A DNA stretch of 64,000 nt from NCBI GenBank assembly GCA_035293805.1, contig DATGMD010000038.1, positions 51,051 to 115,050 of the forward strand. The letters are read 5' to 3'. This document shows positions 23,781-31,635 of this stretch, in pieces. The first letter of the stretch is position 1. Every line of letters begins with the position of its first letter. A program made the translations under genes and the position numbers. This stretch comes from JAJPHF01 sp035293805 (lineage in GTDB: Bacteria; Chloroflexota; UBA6077; JAJPHF01). A model generated the notes under the pieces. It saw nothing but the letters and a program-made list of their open reading frames with translations. It did no database searches and was not told where the DNA came from.

Positions 23781-24749
23781 ATGGCCGACTTGCCGTTGCC
23801 GCGCGAGCAGCTCATCCAGATGTATCGCCAGATGTGGGCGATTCGCCACTTCGACTCGCAGGTCATCAAGCTGTTCATGGAAGGGCTGATCCGCGGCTCG
23901 ACCCACGCCTACCTCGGCATGGAAGGCGTGGCGGTGGGCGCCTGCGCGGCCCTGCGCGCCGACGACTACATCACCAGCACGCACCGCGGCCATGGCCACT
24001 GCATCGCCAAGGGCGGCCGCCTCGACCTGATGATGGCTGAGCTACTGGGCAAGGCGACCGGCTACTGCAAGGGCAAGGGCGGCTCGATGCACATCGCCGA
24101 CCTCGACGTGGGCATCCTGGGCGCCAACGGCATCGTCGGCGGCGGCGTGGGCATCGCCACCGGGGCCGGCGCGTCGGTCCGTCTGCGCCGCAGCGGCCAG
24201 GTGGTCGTCTGCTTCTTCGGCGACGGCGGGCTGGTGCAGGGCGTGCTGCACGAGGCGATGAACCTCGCCGCGCTGTGGAAACTGCCCGTAATCTACTTGT
24301 GCGAGATCAACCAGTACGCGCTCGCCACGCCGATCAGCGAGGAGTTCGGCATCCCCGACGCAGCCGCCTGGGCGCGGGGCTACGGCATCCCCGCCCACGA
24401 GGTGGACGGCCAGGACGTGCTGGCGGTGTACCAGGCGACGGCCCAGGCCGTCGAGCGCGCGCGGCGCCTCGACGGCCCCAGCTTCCTCGCCTGCAAGACG
24501 TACCGCTACGCCGGCCACAACGTCGGCGACCCGGAAGAGTACCGCACGAAGGACGAGGTCGCGGCGTGGCGCGAGCAGGACCCCATCGCCCGCTTCGACG
24601 CGGTGCTCGCCGCGCACGGCATCCTCGACGCGGCCGCCGCCCAGCAAGTCGCCGCCGAGGTGGAAGCCGAGGTCGACCGCGCCGTCGCCTTCGCCCGCGA
24701 GAGCCCCGAGCCCGACGAGGCCACCCTCTACGAGGACGTGTACGCCTAA
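23781..24749 (+). CDS. 2-oxoacid dehydrogenase E1 component, alpha subunit
   Basis: 322 residues, ATG behind GGAGG supplied at the edge of the heptamer array. Typical E1-alpha features are YRQMWAIRHFD, the STHRGHGHCIAKG substrate loop, GKGGSMHI, and the ThDP/Mg motif beginning FFGDGGLVQG and ending CEINQYA. GDGAANQG and CENN are the common forms. The Mg-ligand Asn (second of the pair) is kept, while two nearby conserved residues are changed. The phosphorylation-loop region TYRYAGHNVGDPEEYR is typical. It pairs with the upstream E2, but the E1-beta gene needed for an active heterotetramer is not adjacent. The acetoin dehydrogenase alpha subunit is an alternative. Confidence 0.88.
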   Translation: MADLPLPREQLIQMYRQMWAIRHFDSQVIKLFMEGLIRGSTHAYLGMEGVAVGACAALRADDYITSTHRGHGHCIAKGGRLDLMMAELLGKATGYCKGKGGSMHIADLDVGILGANGIVGGGVGIATGAGASVRLRRSGQVVVCFFGDGGLVQGVLHEAMNLAALWKLPVIYLCEINQYALATPISEEFGIPDAAAWARGYGIPAHEVDGQDVLAVYQATAQAVERARRLDGPSFLACKTYRYAGHNVGDPEEYRTKDEVAAWREQDPIARFDAVLAAHGILDAAAAQQVAAEVEAEVDRAVAFARESPEPDEATLYEDVYA

Positions 24750-25013
24750 CGCAGCGGACGATTCGGTCTAGCCATTGGGGCCTCGCCTTGCCGCCAGAAT
24801 CAGCGCCCGATCCGCTCAACGCCGCCAAGTCCTCAACGTGCCGTTTTACGGGTGCGACAGGTTCGTGACCCGCCAGGTGACAGCAGGTCGGGAAGCACAG
24901 CGGCGCCGTTCGATGCGCGCGTGACCCCCAACGCGAGTGTAAGAAAACCCGGGGCAGCGGTGTTGTAAGGAGTGGGTGGCGCCAGGGGCGCCCCTGACGC
25001 GCGGAGTGCAAGC
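24750..25013. other. Gene-free spacer with an SRP-RNA-like motif
   Basis: No coding frame is convincing here. Positions 24866-24904 read CGTGACCCGCCAGGTGACAG, then CAGGTCGGGAAGCACAGCGG. This recalls the conserved apical part of small bacterial SRP RNA (CCCGCCAGGUC, CGGAAGG, AGCA-CGG) but with an insertion and an imperfect GGAA loop. It should be regarded only as a candidate. Confidence 0.25.
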
Positions 25014-25574
25014 GTGTTGACCAACGCCGAGCCCGCGGCCTCCACGGTGGACCTAACCGCGCGCTTCGACGCCTTGTTCGAGCGGCTCTACCCGGGGCTG
25101 TTCGGGCTGACCTACCGTGTGCTGGGCGACCAGCTCGAGGCCGAGGACGTCTTGCAGGAGGCCTTCTTGCGCCTGACCGACGCCCCCATCCTGGCGCGCC
25201 CCGACGACGAGGTGGCCGCCTGGCTGCGCCGGGTGTGCCTGAACTTCAGCGCCAACCGCCGCCGCGACGCTTACCGCGCGCGGCAGCGCCTGGAGCGCGT
25301 CGGCCGCCTGGACCTGGCGGACGCCTCGGCCACGAGCAGCGGCCCGGCCGCCGAGGCGGAGCGCCGCGAGGCACAGGCCGAGGTGCGGCGGGCGCTGGCG
25401 TGCCTGCCGGAGCGGCAGCGCGACTGTTTGCTCTTGCGTCACTCGGGCTACTCGTACACGGAGATCGCGGCGACGCTGGAAGTCGCTGTCGGCTCGGTGG
25501 GCGTGCTGCTCGCCCGCGCCGAGCGCGCCTTCCGCGCCGCCTACGAGGAGAGGCGCCATGACGACTTGTCCTGA
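25014..25574 (+). CDS. ECF-type RNA polymerase sigma factor
   Basis: About 186 residues from the GTG at 25014, which has GGAG about 9 bases upstream. An earlier GTG at 24972 abuts its SD. Region 2 is seen in LYPGLFGLTYRVLGDQLEAEDVLQEAFLRL with the WLRRVCLNFSANRRRD segment. Region 4 is LPERQRDCLLLRHSGYSYTEIAATLEVAVGSVGVLLARAE, a clear helix-turn-helix. The stop codon overlaps the start of the anti-sigma gene by 17 bases, so the two are translationally coupled. The downstream ABC exporter is probably under its control, as is common for such ECF units. Confidence 0.9.
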   Translation: MLTNAEPAASTVDLTARFDALFERLYPGLFGLTYRVLGDQLEAEDVLQEAFLRLTDAPILARPDDEVAAWLRRVCLNFSANRRRDAYRARQRLERVGRLDLADASATSSGPAAEAERREAQAEVRRALACLPERQRDCLLLRHSGYSYTEIAATLEVAVGSVGVLLARAERAFRAAYEERRHDDLS

Positions 25575-26943
25575 CCTGGGCGGCTGGCGCGCCTGGCTCG
25601 ACGGCGAGGCGCCCGCCGACGCGCCCGATCCCACCACCCACCTCGCGGCCTGCCCGGGCTGCCGCGCGGTCGTGGACGACCTGCGCGTGCCGGCGGCCGT
25701 GACCGCCGCGGCGCTCGACATGCTGGCGCCGCCCGCGCCGGCCAGCGTCGCCCTCGCTCGCCAGCGCCTAGCCTGGGCCCAGGCCGCCACGCGGCCCGCG
25801 GACCAGGCGCCGGCGCCTGCGCCCGCCGCAAGCGCAGCCGCGGATGCGAGTATCCCGTTCCCCTCGCCTCAGAAGAGCGGACAGCAACCCTCGCCATATA
25901 CGGCAGTCCAGGACGAGTCCGTCCCTCCCCCTCTCCCCTTGGGAGAGGGTCGGGGTGAGGGCGTCTCCCTCGTGCCCCCGCTCCCCCTGGCAGAGCGCCG
26001 GGCTGAGGGCCCGCCCGCGTCCTCCCCCTCTCCTGAGGGAGAGGGGGGCAGGGGGGTGAGGTCCGCCTCTCCCCCCGCGCCGGCGGCCGCCTGGCGGCGC
26101 CGCTGGCGCGGGGCCGCGGCCGGCGTCGCTGCCGCGCTCGCCCTGACCCTGCTCGTCGGTACGCCCGGGGGGCGTACCGCGACCGCGCAGTTCCTGGCCC
26201 AGTTCCGCAGCCAGCGCTTCGCCGTCGTCGCCATCGAGCCCGGCCGCGACCGCGGCAGCCTGGCGTTCCTGAATCACCTGGGCAGCCTGCAGGGCGGCCC
26301 CCGGGCGCGCGCGGCCGCCGAGACCGTGGCCTCCGTCGCCGAGGCAAGCCAGCGCGTCGGGTTCCCCGTGCTGCAGCCCGATCCCGCGACGCTGCCCGCC
26401 GGGCTGGCGCCCACGCCAAAGATCCAGGTCTGGCCGGCCAGCGAGATCCGCTTCACCTTCGACCGTCAGAAGGCGCAGGCCTACTTCCAGGCCACCGGCC
26501 ACCCCGAGGTCAGCCTGCCCGCGCGGTTCGACGGCGCCTCGCTGGTCGTCGCCGTCCCGGCGGCTGCCTTCCTCGAGTACACTGCTCCCGGCAACAGCCA
26601 GATGCTGGTGGTCGGCGCGGCGCGCGAGCTGGAGGTCGGCGTCGAGGGCAACGTCTCGCTCGACGAGCTGCGCGACTTCCTCCTCGGCCTGCCCGGCCTG
26701 CCGCCGGACACGGTGCGCCAGCTCCGCGCCATCCAGGATTGGCGCACGACGCTGCCCATCCCCGTGCCCGTCGACCAGATCGCCTGGCAGCCCGTCACCA
26801 TCGCGGGCGGCCCGGGCCTCCTGCTGGCCGACAACACCGGCGTCGGCAGCGGCGCCCTGTGGCAGCGGGACGGCCGCGTCTACGGCGTCGCCGGCACCGC
26901 GCGCGCGGCGGAGATCGAGCGTGTCGCCAACAGCCTCCGCTGA
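25558..26943 (+). CDS. Membrane anti-sigma factor with repeat-derived insertion
   Basis: 461 residues, ATG behind GGAGAGG. The N-terminal zinc-finger-like anti-sigma domain has HLAACPGCR (HxxxCxxC). A low-complexity stretch follows at about residues 95-180. It is encoded by tandem C-rich palindromic repeats (25925-26060) and reads PLPLGEGRGEG, SPSPEGEGG. A membrane helix (GVAAALALTLLVGTPGG) then leads to an extracytoplasmic domain of about 240 residues of DUF4367-like character (VGFPVLQP, SLVVAVPAAAFLEY, LLADNTGVGSGALWQRDGRVYGVAG). It should hold the upstream ECF factor at the membrane. The palindromes kept the frame, which shows that the linker tolerates insertion. Confidence 0.8.
   Translation: MTTCPDLGGWRAWLDGEAPADAPDPTTHLAACPGCRAVVDDLRVPAAVTAAALDMLAPPAPASVALARQRLAWAQAATRPADQAPAPAPAASAAADASIPFPSPQKSGQQPSPYTAVQDESVPPPLPLGEGRGEGVSLVPPLPLAERRAEGPPASSPSPEGEGGRGVRSASPPAPAAAWRRRWRGAAAGVAAALALTLLVGTPGGRTATAQFLAQFRSQRFAVVAIEPGRDRGSLAFLNHLGSLQGGPRARAAAETVASVAEASQRVGFPVLQPDPATLPAGLAPTPKIQVWPASEIRFTFDRQKAQAYFQATGHPEVSLPARFDGASLVVAVPAAAFLEYTAPGNSQMLVVGAARELEVGVEGNVSLDELRDFLLGLPGLPPDTVRQLRAIQDWRTTLPIPVPVDQIAWQPVTIAGGPGLLLADNTGVGSGALWQRDGRVYGVAGTARAAEIERVANSLR
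25925..26060. repeat. Three C-rich palindromic repeats inside the anti-sigma gene
   Basis: Units built on CCCTCTCCC...GGGAGAGGG followed by TCGGGGTGAGGG. The first is nearly identical to the units at 41696-41771 and 63907-63935. The middle unit is degenerate, and the third (CCCTCTCCTGAGGGAGAGGG with GGGTGAGG) resembles the 1892-2010 repeat. All lie in frame. Confidence 0.8.
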
Positions 26944-27883
26944 GCGCCCCGCCGCGCCCGCCGCCCCGGTCGCCGCGCCGGCCGTCGAGACGGTCGGGCT
27001 ACGCAAGGAGTACGGCGGCAAGGTGGCGCTGCACGACCTGTCGCTGCGCGTGGCGCCCGGCGAGGTGTTCGGCTTCCTCGGGCCGAACGGCGCCGGCAAG
27101 ACCACGACGGTGAAGATCCTGACCGGGCTGGTGCGGCCCACGGCAGGCGCCGCGCGCCTCTTCGGCCAGCCCGCCGCCGACCCCGCCGCGCGCCGCCGCA
27201 TCGGCTACCTGCCCGAGAGCTTCCGCTTCCACGACTGGCTGACCGGCGAGGCCCTCCTCGACTTCCACGGCCGCCTGGCCGGCCTCTCGGCCGCCGAGCG
27301 CCGCCGCCGCATCCCCGCCGTCATTCAGCGCGTCGGCCTCGCGGGGCGCGGCGGCGATCGCCTGCGCGCCTACTCCAAGGGCATGACCCAGCGCATCGGC
27401 CTCGCCCAGGCACTCCTCGCCGAGCCCGCGCTGGTGCTGCTCGACGAGCCCACCTCGGCGCTCGACCCCGTCGGCCGCCGCGAGGTGCGCGACCTCATCC
27501 GCGGCCTGCGCGCCGAGGGCGTCGCCGTGCTGCTGAACTCGCACCTGCTCACCGAGATCGAGCTGGTGTGCGACCGCGTGGCCATCGTGGACCGCGGCCG
27601 CGTGGTGCGCGAGGGGGCGCTGGCCGACCTGCTGGGCCGCGTCTCCGAGATCCGCCTCACGCTCGACCGCGTCGATCCGCCGCTGCTCGCCGCGCTGCGC
27701 CGCCACGGCGAGGCGCTGGCCGTGGACGGCGCGACCGTCGTGCTCGGCGTGCCCGATCTGGAGGTCGCGCCGGCCGTCGCCGAGACCATCGTGCGCGCGG
27801 GCTATCGTCTATACGGCCTGGTGCCCGTCCAGCGCTCGCTGGAGGACGTGTTCGTGAGCCTGGTCGAGGGCGGCGACCAGTGA
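26921..27883 (+). CDS. ABC transporter ATP-binding protein
   Basis: 320 residues, GTG start inside the end of the anti-sigma gene (23-base overlap). Walker A is GPNGAGKTTT, the Q-loop region is IGYLPESF, the signature is YSKGMTQRIGLAQAL (in place of LSGGQ), Walker B is LVLLDEPTSALDP, and the switch His is in LLNSHLLTEIE. It is of the multidrug/NatA type that works with a separate membrane protein. The C-terminal ~80 residues form an accessory domain. The stop overlaps the permease start. With the ECF and anti-sigma genes it forms a stress-responsive export operon by inference. Confidence 0.92.
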   Translation: MSPTASAERPAAPAAPVAAPAVETVGLRKEYGGKVALHDLSLRVAPGEVFGFLGPNGAGKTTTVKILTGLVRPTAGAARLFGQPAADPAARRRIGYLPESFRFHDWLTGEALLDFHGRLAGLSAAERRRRIPAVIQRVGLAGRGGDRLRAYSKGMTQRIGLAQALLAEPALVLLDEPTSALDPVGRREVRDLIRGLRAEGVAVLLNSHLLTEIELVCDRVAIVDRGRVVREGALADLLGRVSEIRLTLDRVDPPLLAALRRHGEALAVDGATVVLGVPDLEVAPAVAETIVRAGYRLYGLVPVQRSLEDVFVSLVEGGDQ

Positions 27884-28734
27884 CCGCGCTAATCATCGCC
27901 CGCTTCACGGTGCAGGAGGCCATCAGCCGCCGCCTGGTGCTCGCGGGCGCGCTCATCAGCCTGGCGTTCGTCGTGCTGTTCGCGCTCGGCTTCACCTTCC
28001 TCTATGGGCTCGCCGCGCAGAACGCCCGCGGCGACCCGACCGCGAGCGTAACGCTCGTCATGGCCGGCACGCTGCTCACGGTGCTCGGCCTGTACGCCGT
28101 CTACTTCCTGTCCAGCTTCCTGGCGCTCTTCTTATCGGTGGGCGCCATCTCGGGCGAGATCGACGCCGGCACGCTCCACGCCATCCTCGCGCGCCCGCTG
28201 CGCCGCGCCGAGTTCGTGCTGGGCCGCTGGCTGGCCTACGCTGGGCTGCTCGCCGTCTACGTGGCCGTCATGGCGACGCTCCTGCTGCTCGTCGCGCGGC
28301 TCGTCGCCGGCTACGAGGCGCCCGACGCGCCCCGCGCCATCGCGCTCATGGTGCTCGGCTCCGTGCTGCTCCTCACCGTTAGCCTCTTCGGCAGCACGCT
28401 CCTGTCCACGCTCGCGAACGGCGTGGTCGTCTTCTCGCTGTTCGGGCTGGCCTGGCTGGCCGGGATCATCGAGGTGGTGGGCAGCGCGCTGAACAACGCG
28501 GCCACGGTGAACCTCGGCATCGCCATCAGCCTGCTCGTGCCGAGCGACGCCGTCTGGCGCGGCGCGTCCTACTACCTCCAGGCGCCCGCCTTCCTGGCCG
28601 CCATCGGCAGCCGCGTCGCCCTCCCCTTCGCCGCCAGCGCGCCGCCCACCCCCGCCCTCGTCATCTGGGCGCTCGCCTACCCCCTCGTCTTCCTCGCCGC
28701 CGCCATCCTCGCCTTCCGCCGCCGCGACCTCTAG
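27880..28734 (+). CDS. ABC-2 type transporter permease
   Basis: 284 residues from a GTG that overlaps the ATPase stop (GTGA). It starts MTALIIARFTVQEAISRRL, the standard opening of NosY-type ABC-2 permeases. Six membrane helices are seen, with the family motif SGEIDAGTLHAILARPLRRAEFVLGRWLAY between helices 2 and 3. The C-terminus is FRRRDL. It forms the membrane half of the exporter with the preceding ATPase. The transported compound is unknown; the NosY similarity allows a role in metal or copper-enzyme maturation, but this is a guess. Confidence 0.9.
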   Translation: MTALIIARFTVQEAISRRLVLAGALISLAFVVLFALGFTFLYGLAAQNARGDPTASVTLVMAGTLLTVLGLYAVYFLSSFLALFLSVGAISGEIDAGTLHAILARPLRRAEFVLGRWLAYAGLLAVYVAVMATLLLLVARLVAGYEAPDAPRAIALMVLGSVLLLTVSLFGSTLLSTLANGVVVFSLFGLAWLAGIIEVVGSALNNAATVNLGIAISLLVPSDAVWRGASYYLQAPAFLAAIGSRVALPFAASAPPTPALVIWALAYPLVFLAAAILAFRRRDL

Positions 28735-28955
28735 AGCAGCATGCAGGCTAGCTGAGCGGTCAGCGTCTCGTAGGGGCGGCTCTCGTGGCCGCCCGCGGCC
28801 CGCAGGCCGCAGCCCCCAGTCGGCCGACGGCTCAGTGTCGCTGCAAGCCACTGTAGTCGGGCCGCCCTGCCCCCGGGCGCTGGCGATGCAATCGCCGACC
28901 AGCCTGACGAGCAGTCTGTATACTGAGCCAGGCAACAGCTCTGGGGAGGCAACGA

Positions 28956-29477
28956 ATGGCAGAGCAAAGCGTGATCGGCACCTATGACTCGATGGACGAG
29001 GCGGACGCCGCCGTGCGGAAGCTCGTGGAAGGTGGCTTCCCGGCGACCCAAGTCTCGGTGCTCGCGCAGAATCTCCAGTCCCAGAAGCAGGTCCACGGCT
29101 TCATCACCACCGGCGACGTGGCCAAGGTCGGCGCGGGGACCGGCGCCTGGGTCGGCGGCCTGTTCGGCCTGCTCACGGGCGTCGCCCTCGTGTTCGTGCC
29201 CGCGGTCGGCCCGCTGCTGGTGGCCGGGCCGTTCGCCGCGTCGCTGCTTGGCGGCATCGAGGGCGCGATCGCGGGCGCCGGCGCCGGCGGCCTGCTCGGC
29301 GCGCTGGCCGGGGTGGGCGTCTCCAAGCAGCACATCGTCAAGTACGAGGACCAGCTGAAGGCCGGCAAGTACCTCCTCCTCGCCCAGGGCAGCGCGGCCG
29401 ACGTGGCGCGCGCCCAGAGCATCCTCCAGACGACCGCGCCCGCCGAGCTGACCGCCCACAGCGCGGCCCCTGCCTGA
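28956..29477 (+). CDS. General stress protein 17M-like (YflT-type) membrane-associated protein
   Basis: 173 residues, ATG behind GGGGAGG. The N-terminal domain VIGTYDSMDEADAAVRKLVEGGFPATQVSVLAQNL is the fold of general stress protein 17M/YflT proteins. Two long Gly/Ala-rich hydrophobic segments with glycine-zipper spacing (GAGTGAWVGGLFGLLTG and AGAGAGGLLGALAGVG) lie between about residues 55 and 115. The domain is completed by HIVKYEDQLKAGKYLLLAQG. Such proteins are induced by stress and insert into or bind membranes. A TATACT -10-like box lies 32 bases upstream of the start. Confidence 0.8.
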   Translation: MAEQSVIGTYDSMDEADAAVRKLVEGGFPATQVSVLAQNLQSQKQVHGFITTGDVAKVGAGTGAWVGGLFGLLTGVALVFVPAVGPLLVAGPFAASLLGGIEGAIAGAGAGGLLGALAGVGVSKQHIVKYEDQLKAGKYLLLAQGSAADVARAQSILQTTAPAELTAHSAAPA

Positions 29478-29606
29478 CCAGCTGCTCCCCTACCTTGACG
29501 CCGCGCCGCCGGGCCGGTATCGTGGCCTCGCCACGGTCCGGCCGGGGGGCGGGCGGCGCCTCGCGGCGGCAGACGACCGGCGGCGACACGCGCAGGAGGA
29601 CACCCC

Positions 29607-30635
29607 ATGAAGATCGTCGTCTACGGTCCCGAGCGCCGCGTCGGCGCGCTAGTAGGCGATCAGGTCGTGGACCTGAACCGCGCCTACGCCAAGTACCTGG
29701 CCGAGAAGCAGGGCGAGAGCCGCGCGGCCGCCCTGGCCGCCGCGGTGGTGCCCGCCGACCTGCAAGGGCTGGTGGAGAGCGGCGCCCGCGGCCTGGAGGG
29801 CGCGCAGCAAGCGCTCGACTACCTGAACGGCGGCGCGCAGGACCAGGCCGGCCTCGACGGCGCGACGATCGTGCGCCCGCTGAGCGCCGTCAAGCTACAG
29901 GCGCCTGTCCCCGGCCCCGGCAGCCGCATCGCCTGCGGCGGCGCCAACTACGCCAAGCACAGCGCCGGCATGCGCCGCAACCAGGGCACCGAGGTGACCG
30001 AGCAGGAGGTCTACGACGCCGCCCGTCGCGACGGCCAGTGGGGCTTCTGGAAGATCAGCCGGCCCATCCTCGGCCCCGACGACACGCTGACCTATCCCAG
30101 CCGCACGAAGATGCTCGACTACGAGGGCGAGTGCGCCATCATCATCGGCAAGAGCGGCCGCAACATCGCGCCGGCCCGGGCGCGCGACTACTACTGGGGC
30201 GTCACGCTGTTCGTCGACTGGAGCATCCGTGACGACCGCGGTACGCCGCGCACCATGAGCTACAATCTGGGCAAGAACTTCGACGGCAGCACCGCGATCG
30301 GCCCGTGCATCGTCGTCGGCGAGCTGGATCCCGAGAACATCCCCGTCGAGACGAAGCTGAACGGCGAGGTGCGCCAGAGCTACAGCACCAGCGAGATGAT
30401 CTTCACCTTCCCCGAGATCCTGGAGTACCTGTCGCGCGACTTCACCTTCCTGCCCGGCGACGTCGTCAGCGGCGGCACCGGCGCCGGCACGGCGATGGAC
30501 TCCAGCCGCCGCGACGCCGAGGGCAAGATCGCGCTCGACCGCTTCGTGAAGCCGGGCGACACCCTCGAAGTGTCCTCGCCCGGCATCGGTACCCTCCGCA
30601 ACAAGGTCGCCGCCCCCGCCGCGGTCGCCGTCTAG
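29607..30635 (+). CDS. Fumarylacetoacetate hydrolase (FAH) family protein
   Basis: 342 residues, ATG behind AGGAGG. The FAH-fold metal site is seen in KMLDYEGECAIIIGK (two Glu) and the Asp in LFVDWSIRDDRG. Other family landmarks are GGANYAKHSAG, KNFDGSTAIGPCIV, LNGEVRQSYSTSEMIFTFPEILEYLS and FLPGDVVSGGTGAGTAMD. These enzymes hydrolyse or decarboxylate acyl-pyruvates and ring-cleavage products. The N-terminal ~95 residues form the usual cap region. No other pathway gene is adjacent, so the substrate is open. Confidence 0.88.
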   Translation: MKIVVYGPERRVGALVGDQVVDLNRAYAKYLAEKQGESRAAALAAAVVPADLQGLVESGARGLEGAQQALDYLNGGAQDQAGLDGATIVRPLSAVKLQAPVPGPGSRIACGGANYAKHSAGMRRNQGTEVTEQEVYDAARRDGQWGFWKISRPILGPDDTLTYPSRTKMLDYEGECAIIIGKSGRNIAPARARDYYWGVTLFVDWSIRDDRGTPRTMSYNLGKNFDGSTAIGPCIVVGELDPENIPVETKLNGEVRQSYSTSEMIFTFPEILEYLSRDFTFLPGDVVSGGTGAGTAMDSSRRDAEGKIALDRFVKPGDTLEVSSPGIGTLRNKVAAPAAVAV

Positions 30636-30663
30636 CGCCGCCGCCACGCCGCAGCGGCCCCGG

Positions 30664-30692
30664 TCCCCATGCACCGTCTGCGTGCGTGGGGA
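30664..30692 (+). terminator. Hairpin downstream of the FAH-family gene
   Basis: TCCCCATGCAC pairs with GTGCGTGGGGA (one G-T pair) around a 7-base loop, 28 bases after the stop codon. No U-run is present. Confidence 0.55.
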
Positions 30693-30871
30693 TCGGAGCG
30701 CCCGGCGTCCGCGGCGCCCGCGCTTTCGCCCGCCGAGGGGCCCCGCGACTCGCGGCGCTCCACGGTGTAACCCGAAGGACAATTACTGGCGACAGTACCT
30801 TTGGGCCGTACTACTTTGCAGGTCGCGACGAGCGGCGCTCCGCTCGCATTCACGCGACAGGAGGACGACCA

Positions 30872-31522
30872 ATGGCCTGGCAAGCGGCGAACCGGGCAGC
30901 CCGTCCGCTCCTGGCAGCACTCTTCGCGAGCATCCTCCTCGGCACGCCGGCCCGCCCCGTGACAGCGCAGCAAGTCCCGCCCGCCCCCGACCCGGTCGCC
31001 GTCACCCTCGATCCCGCGACCACGGCGCTCGTGATCCTCGACGTGACCGAGCAGACGTGCAGCCCGCAGCCCAGCTGCACCCAGGGCATGGTGCCGCGCA
31101 TCGCCGCGCTGCTCGGCCGCGCCCGCCCGGCCGGCGTCTACGTGGTGTACTCCGTGCCCCCCAGCGGCTCGCCGGTGCTCCCCGAGGTGGCGCCCGCGCC
31201 CGGCGATCCCAGCTTCGTCGGGCAGGCGCAAGACCGCTTCTACAACAGCAACCTCGACGACCTGCTGCGCCCGCGTGGCATCAACACGCTGATCCTCGTC
31301 GGCTGGCGCGAGAACGGCTCGGTGCTCTACACCTCGGTCGGCGCCACGCTGCGCGGCTACACCGTCGTCGTCCCCGTGGACGCCACCTCGGCCGCCCAGG
31401 ACTACGACATCGCCATCGGGCAATACCAGATGCTCACCCAGCTCAACAGCAACCCGACGAACGAGCCGCTGCGGCCCGACGCCGTCACTCTCAGCCGCAC
31501 CGACCTGATCACCTTCCAGTAG
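30872..31522 (+). CDS. Secreted isochorismatase-fold protein with degenerate active site
   Basis: 216 residues, ATG behind AGGAGG. A signal peptide (PLLAALFASILLGTPARPVTAQ) shows export, which is rare in this family. The fold is seen in TALVILDVTEQTC, RARPAGVYVVYSV and LILVGWRENGSVLYTSVGATLRGYTVVV. At the nucleophile position Cys is replaced by Ser150 (codon 31319-31321), and the catalytic Lys is absent (AQDRFYNSNLDDLL). Only the Asp remains. It is probably a binding protein or an enzyme with different chemistry. It lies just upstream of a multicopper oxidase gene. Confidence 0.75.
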   Translation: MAWQAANRAARPLLAALFASILLGTPARPVTAQQVPPAPDPVAVTLDPATTALVILDVTEQTCSPQPSCTQGMVPRIAALLGRARPAGVYVVYSVPPSGSPVLPEVAPAPGDPSFVGQAQDRFYNSNLDDLLRPRGINTLILVGWRENGSVLYTSVGATLRGYTVVVPVDATSAAQDYDIAIGQYQMLTQLNSNPTNEPLRPDAVTLSRTDLITFQ

Positions 31523-31635
31523 GCGAATCCCTCGCCACGACGGACGGAATCGCCCACCATATGGCACCGGCCCACTGACGGACCGCAGGCCGCGCGGGCA
31601 ACCTGACCGCGCCTGTGCACCAAGGGAGACAGACT

